This document shows positions 60,106 through 64,000 of a stretch of DNA of 64,000 nt, piece by piece. The position numbers and the translations under genes are program-made. Origin of the DNA: Burkholderia lata (GTDB lineage Bacteria; Pseudomonadota; Gammaproteobacteria; Burkholderiales; Burkholderiaceae); contig NZ_CABVQK010000014.1 in assembly GCF_902499335.1 (NCBI RefSeq), positions 1 to 64,000 of the forward strand. Reading direction: 5' to 3'. The notes beneath the pieces were generated by a model. The model was not told the DNA's origin, searched no databases, and saw nothing but the letters and a program-made list of their open reading frames with translations. Within the stretch, counting starts at the first letter, position 1. Every line of letters begins with the position of its first letter.

Positions 60106-62262
60106 ATGTCCGCATCCGACCTCACTTCCGTGCAGGCTGCGGCGCCGCAAGGCGGCCGCCAGATCCTCGTTACGTCCGCACTGCCCTATGCCAACGGGCA
60201 GATCCACATCGGCCACCTGGTCGAGTACATCCAGACCGACATCTGGGTGCGGACGCTGCGAATGCATGGCCATGAGGTCTACTACATCGGCGCCGACGAC
60301 ACGCACGGCACGCCGATCATGCTGCGCGCGGAGAAGGAAGGCCTCACTCCGAAGCAGCTGATCGATCGCGTGTGGACCGAACACAAGCGCGACTTCGACA
60401 GCTTCGGCGTGTCGTTCGACAACTTCTACTCGACCGATTCGGACGAGAACCGCGTGCTGAGCGAGAAGATCTACGTCGCGCTGCAGGAAGCCGGCTTCAT
60501 CGCCGAGCGCGAGATCGAGCAGGCGTACGATCCCGTCAAGGAAATGTTCCTGCCGGACCGCTTCATCAAGGGCGAGTGCCCGAAGTGCCACGCGAAGGAC
60601 CAGTACGGCGACAACTGCGAAGTGTGCGGCTCGACCTACCTGCCGACCGAACTGCTGAACCCGTATTCGGTCGTGTCGGGCGCAACGCCGGTGCGCAAGA
60701 CGTCGAAGCACTACTTCTTCCGCCTGTCCGATCCGCGCTGCGAAACGTTCCTGCGCGAATGGGTGAGCGGCCTCGCACAGCCCGAAGCGACCAACAAGAT
60801 GCGCGAGTGGCTCGGCGACGCCGGCGAAGCCAAGCTCGCCGACTGGGACATCTCGCGTGACGCGCCGTACTTCGGCTTCGAGATCCCGGGCGCGCCCGGC
60901 AAGTACTTCTACGTGTGGCTCGACGCGCCGGTCGGCTACTACGCGAGCTTCAAGAACCTGTGCGACCGCAACGGCGTCGACTTCGACGCGTGGGTCCGCC
61001 CGGGCTCGACCACCGAGCAGTATCACTTCATCGGCAAGGACATCCTGTACTTCCACACGCTGTTCTGGCCGGCGATGCTCGAATTCTCGGGCCACCGCAC
61101 ACCGACCAACGTGTTCGCGCACGGCTTCCTGACGGTCGACGGCGCGAAGATGTCGAAGTCGCGCGGCACGTTCATCACCGCGCAGAGCTACATCGACACG
61201 GGCCTGAACCCCGAATGGCTGCGCTACTACTTCGCCGCGAAGCTGAACGCGACGATGGAAGACATCGACCTGAACCTCGACGACTTCCAGGCGCGCGTGA
61301 ACAGCGACCTCGTCGGCAAGTACGTGAACATCGCGAGCCGCGCGGCAGGCTTCCTGATCAAGCGCTTCGACGGCCGCGTGCAGGACAGCGCGATGAACCA
61401 TCCGCTCGTCGCGAAGCTGCGTGACGCGATTCCGCAGATCGCCGCGAACTACGAAGCGCGCGAATACAGCCGTGCGCTGCGCCACACGATGGAGCTCGCG
61501 GACGAAGTGAACGCGTACGTCGACGGCGCGAAGCCGTGGGATCTCGCGAAGGATCCGGCCAACGCAGTCGCGCTGCACGAAACCTGCAGCGTGAGCCTCG
61601 AGTCGTTCCGCCTGCTGTCGCTCGCGCTGAAGCCGGTGATGCCGCGCGTGGCCGAAGCCGTCGAGTCGTTCTTCGGGATCGCACCGCTCGCCTGGGCCGA
61701 TGCCGCGAAGCCGCTGTCGTCGGAACAGCCGATCAAGGCGTACCAGCACCTGATGACGCGCGTCGACCCGAAGCAGATCGAAGCGCTGCTCGCCGCGAAC
61801 CGCGATTCGCTGCAAGCCGAAGCCACCGGCGCGGCCGCCGCGAGCGCCAATGCCGCGAAGGATGCGAAGAACAATGCCAAGGCGAACGCGAAGCAGGCGG
61901 TCGTGAACGGCGCGGACGACGCACCGATCTCGATCGACGATTTCGCGAAGATCGACCTGCGCATCGCTAAGATCGTCGCGTGCCAGGCCGTCGAGGGCTC
62001 GGACAAGCTGCTGCAGCTCACGCTCGACGTCGGCGAGGAAAAGACCCGCAACGTGTTCTCGGGCATCAAGTCCGCGTACCAGCCCGAGCAGCTCGTCGGC
62101 AAGCTGACCGTGATGGTCGCAAACCTCGCGCCGCGCAAGATGAAGTTCGGCCTGTCCGAAGGGATGGTGCTCGCCGCATCGGCAACCGACGAGAAGGCCG
62201 AGCCGGGCCTCTACATCCTCGAGCCGCACAGCGGCGCGAAGCCCGGCATGCGCGTGAAGTAA
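60106..62262 (+). CDS. metG: Methionyl-tRNA synthetase
   Basis: A 718-residue class I synthetase charging tRNA-Met. The HIGH-type motif is in ALPYANGQIHIGHLVEY, the KMSKS loop in DGAKMSKSRGTF, and the zinc knuckle in ECPKCHAKDQYGDNCEVCG. After the anticodon-binding domain an Ala/Lys/Asn-rich linker (about 570-600) leads to the C-terminal dimerisation/tRNA-binding domain (about 605-718; DLRIAKIVACQAVEGSDKLL, SGIKSAYQPEQLVGK). Length matches the two-domain long form of proteobacteria. A bidirectional terminator follows. Confidence 0.97.
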   Translation: MSASDLTSVQAAAPQGGRQILVTSALPYANGQIHIGHLVEYIQTDIWVRTLRMHGHEVYYIGADDTHGTPIMLRAEKEGLTPKQLIDRVWTEHKRDFDSFGVSFDNFYSTDSDENRVLSEKIYVALQEAGFIAEREIEQAYDPVKEMFLPDRFIKGECPKCHAKDQYGDNCEVCGSTYLPTELLNPYSVVSGATPVRKTSKHYFFRLSDPRCETFLREWVSGLAQPEATNKMREWLGDAGEAKLADWDISRDAPYFGFEIPGAPGKYFYVWLDAPVGYYASFKNLCDRNGVDFDAWVRPGSTTEQYHFIGKDILYFHTLFWPAMLEFSGHRTPTNVFAHGFLTVDGAKMSKSRGTFITAQSYIDTGLNPEWLRYYFAAKLNATMEDIDLNLDDFQARVNSDLVGKYVNIASRAAGFLIKRFDGRVQDSAMNHPLVAKLRDAIPQIAANYEAREYSRALRHTMELADEVNAYVDGAKPWDLAKDPANAVALHETCSVSLESFRLLSLALKPVMPRVAEAVESFFGIAPLAWADAAKPLSSEQPIKAYQHLMTRVDPKQIEALLAANRDSLQAEATGAAAASANAAKDAKNNAKANAKQAVVNGADDAPISIDDFAKIDLRIAKIVACQAVEGSDKLLQLTLDVGEEKTRNVFSGIKSAYQPEQLVGKLTVMVANLAPRKMKFGLSEGMVLAASATDEKAEPGLYILEPHSGAKPGMRVK

Positions 62263-62285
62263 GCCACGCGCTGCGCCGCTTGCAC

Positions 62286-62320
62286 AAAAAAGCCCCGCAC
62301 GAATCGTGCGGGGCTTTTTT
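62286..62320. terminator. Bidirectional terminator between metG and tamB
   Basis: GCCCCGCACGA and TCGTGCGGGGC pair without mismatch between 62292 and 62314, flanked by six A and six T. The T-run ends at the tamB stop. Confidence 0.95.
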
Positions 62321-64000
62321 CATGGCTGCTCGGCGCGCCGCGCCTGCCCGCCGTCACTGCCGAACCACCGGTCGAAGCGCCGCGTGTAGTTCAGGTCGAC
62401 GCCCTGGAACGTGCCGCCGTACGCGGACACCGACCAGAAGCGCGTCAGGTTGATCGTCGCCTTGAACGCGTTGGCCGCCGATTGCAGCCCCTGCTCGAAG
62501 CCGAGCACGAACCGCTCGTTGATCGCCTTCGACACCAGCACGACCTGCGGATCGGTCAGCCCGACTTCGCTGCGGCCGACCGAAACCTCGTCGAGACCGA
62601 AGGTCTGCGCGACGCGCTTGCCGGTCACGCTGCCGAGCAGCCCGAGCGCCGCCGTCATCGCGCCCTGCTGGCCGACGTTGTTGCCCTGGTCGGTGCCGTG
62701 CCCGAACAGCAGCCACGACAGCTTTTCGTTGTCCGTGACGTTCGGCTCCGACACGAGCTTGACCGTCAGCGACTGGATCGTGCCCGTCACCTGCACACCG
62801 GCCTCGACCTCCTGGTTGCGCCGCATCGCGAGGATGTTGACGCCCGGGTTCGACACGGGGCCGTTGAACGTGAAGAAGCCGTTCTCGATCGCGAGCTTGC
62901 GGCCGAACGACGTGTACGTCGATCCTTCGGTCACGCGCACGTTGCCGACCGCACGCAGCGGCACGCCCGGCGCGCTCATCACGGTGATCGTACCGCGCAG
63001 CCCGAGATCCGCGCCGTGGCCCTTGAAGCGGAAGTTGTTGCCGAGGCCGATGTCGATGTTCGCGCGAGGCGCGAGCGACGGCGCCGGCTTGTCCTCGGCC
63101 GGCTTCGGCTTCGCGACCGCGGTGCCGGTCGGCGTCTCGCCGCGCACCGTGCCGCCCGGCTCCACGATCACGACATCGTCCGACAGGTGCGGCGCCGATT
63201 CCTCCGGCAGGTCGAACAATGCGCGGTCGACGACGAACTTGCCGTCGATGGACAACGCGCCGCGCGGCCCGTCGTTCGCGACGGTTGCCTTGCCCGACAG
63301 CGACAGCTTGCGATCCGGCGCCGCGAACAGTTCGAGCTTGTCCGCGACGATGCTCGCGGTCAGGTCGGGCGCCTCGCCATCGAGGCGCACACGGCCGAGC
63401 GCGCGCAACGTACCGTCGCCGCCGTGGAACTCGACCTGCTGGAATTCGACGAGGTTTTCCGACAGCTTGATGCGCACGATGCCGTCTTTCAGCTGCACGC
63501 CCTGGTCGATGAGCGTCGCGGACAAATCGTCGCCCGTCAGCATCCCCGACAGGTTCGGCTTCACCGGCGTGCCCGCGACGGTGAGCTTCAGCGCCGCGCG
63601 CCCGCCGAGCAGGTAGCTCGGCCCGAACAGGTTGCCGGTCGTCTTCAGCGCCGGGATATCGGCATCGATGCGGCCCGACAGCGGGCCGTCGTCGACCACG
63701 CCGAACATGCCGTCGCGCAGCGCGAACGGCACGGTGACGTTCGCATCGAGCGTGCCGATCCGGTTCGCCTTCGCGAGCGCCGTCACGTTGAGCCGGTTGC
63801 CGGGCGTGAAGCTCGCGCGCGCGGACAGGTCGGTCAGCCCCAGCGATGCGATGCCGCGCCCGCTCTCGATCGTCACGTCGCCGCCGCGACGCTTCATTTG
63901 CACATAGCCCGTCGAGTTCGCACCGAGCGAGAAATCCCAGTCGGCGTCGAGCACGACGTCGGTCCGCACCGGCGGCCGCTGGCCCGTCAGCTCCTGGCGG
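62320..64000 (-). CDS. tamB: TamB, translocation and assembly module (C-terminal part, cut by window edge)
   Basis: The reading frame is open to the window end, so only the last about 560 residues are seen. This is the DUF490 C-terminal domain of TamB: repeating beta-helix strands of 20-30 residues (such as RIGTLDANVTVPFALRDG and DLGLRGTITVMSAPGVPL), then the conserved end with NPGVNILAMRRNQEVEAGVQV, LSWLLFGH, and final LNYTRRFDRWFG. TamB spans the periplasm and works with TamA in outer-membrane protein or lipid transport. The matching tamA would be expected beyond the window. Confidence 0.93.
   Translation of the reverse strand, partial: RQELTGQRPPVRTDVVLDADWDFSLGANSTGYVQMKRRGGDVTIESGRGIASLGLTDLSARASFTPGNRLNVTALAKANRIGTLDANVTVPFALRDGMFGVVDDGPLSGRIDADIPALKTTGNLFGPSYLLGGRAALKLTVAGTPVKPNLSGMLTGDDLSATLIDQGVQLKDGIVRIKLSENLVEFQQVEFHGGDGTLRALGRVRLDGEAPDLTASIVADKLELFAAPDRKLSLSGKATVANDGPRGALSIDGKFVVDRALFDLPEESAPHLSDDVVIVEPGGTVRGETPTGTAVAKPKPAEDKPAPSLAPRANIDIGLGNNFRFKGHGADLGLRGTITVMSAPGVPLRAVGNVRVTEGSTYTSFGRKLAIENGFFTFNGPVSNPGVNILAMRRNQEVEAGVQVTGTIQSLTVKLVSEPNVTDNEKLSWLLFGHGTDQGNNVGQQGAMTAALGLLGSVTGKRVAQTFGLDEVSVGRSEVGLTDPQVVLVSKAINERFVLGFEQGLQSAANAFKATINLTRFWSVSAYGGTFQGVDLNYTRRFDRWFGSDGGQARRAEQP

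Overview
The window looks like primary-chromosome sequence from a Burkholderia cepacia complex bacterium. The DNA is strongly GC-rich with G/C-ending codons, -10 boxes of the TAGAAT type occur ahead of argH and metG, and the gene content is typical: nadE-glnB, hemC-hemDX-hemY, ppc, argH, dcd, apbC, metG, tamB and a type-4 Gram-negative porin. The species call is inference from protein character; no rRNA, tRNA, insertion sequence or CRISPR array was seen.

Layout: 0.2-5.8 kb carries an MFS exporter, trehalose-6-phosphate synthase (otsA) with an overlapping nucleotide-binding protein, and two tandem paralogous lipoproteins. 5.9-13.9 kb is an accessory type VI secretion (T6SS) effector island, all on the minus strand: a VgrG with a C-terminal lipase domain, an exported ankyrin protein, an Eag-type chaperone (DUF1795), a prePAAR/PAAR effector whose C-terminus carries LRAT/YiiX-like His and Cys motifs, then small candidate immunity/accessory genes and a decayed copy of one of them. 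Part of this block is visibly less GC-rich than its neighbours.

14.5-28.9 kb holds an ABC transporter with a double-length permease and no binding protein, a small SinR/Cas2-fold-like protein, an OmpR/EnvZ-like two-component system divergent from a Spy/CpxP-like periplasmic protein, a pirin, a complete basic amino-acid ABC transporter (binding protein, two permeases, ATPase), a GNAT enzyme, a LysR regulator and a porin with a long upstream region. 28.9-41.3 kb contains glnB and nadE, a FemAB-like protein, a remnant of a family-3 beta-glucosidase, an AraC regulator, a GIY-YIG nuclease with a histone-H1-like tail, ppa, an ALDH/SDR/MFS catabolic cluster, a 15-copy CCGCA tandem repeat, and a translationally coupled HTH/hydrolase-DUF4180 pair.

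41.4-64 kb is mostly core: hemY-hemDX-hemC convert porphobilinogen toward haem, ppc replenishes oxaloacetate, argH makes arginine, a large PLP decarboxylase consumes a basic amino acid, dcd feeds dTTP synthesis, apbC carries Fe-S clusters, metG charges tRNA-Met, and tamB (cut by the window end) serves outer-membrane assembly. Among these sit a methyltransferase/XRE divergent pair with a palindromic operator candidate and a SodC-like lipoprotein that has lost most metal ligands.
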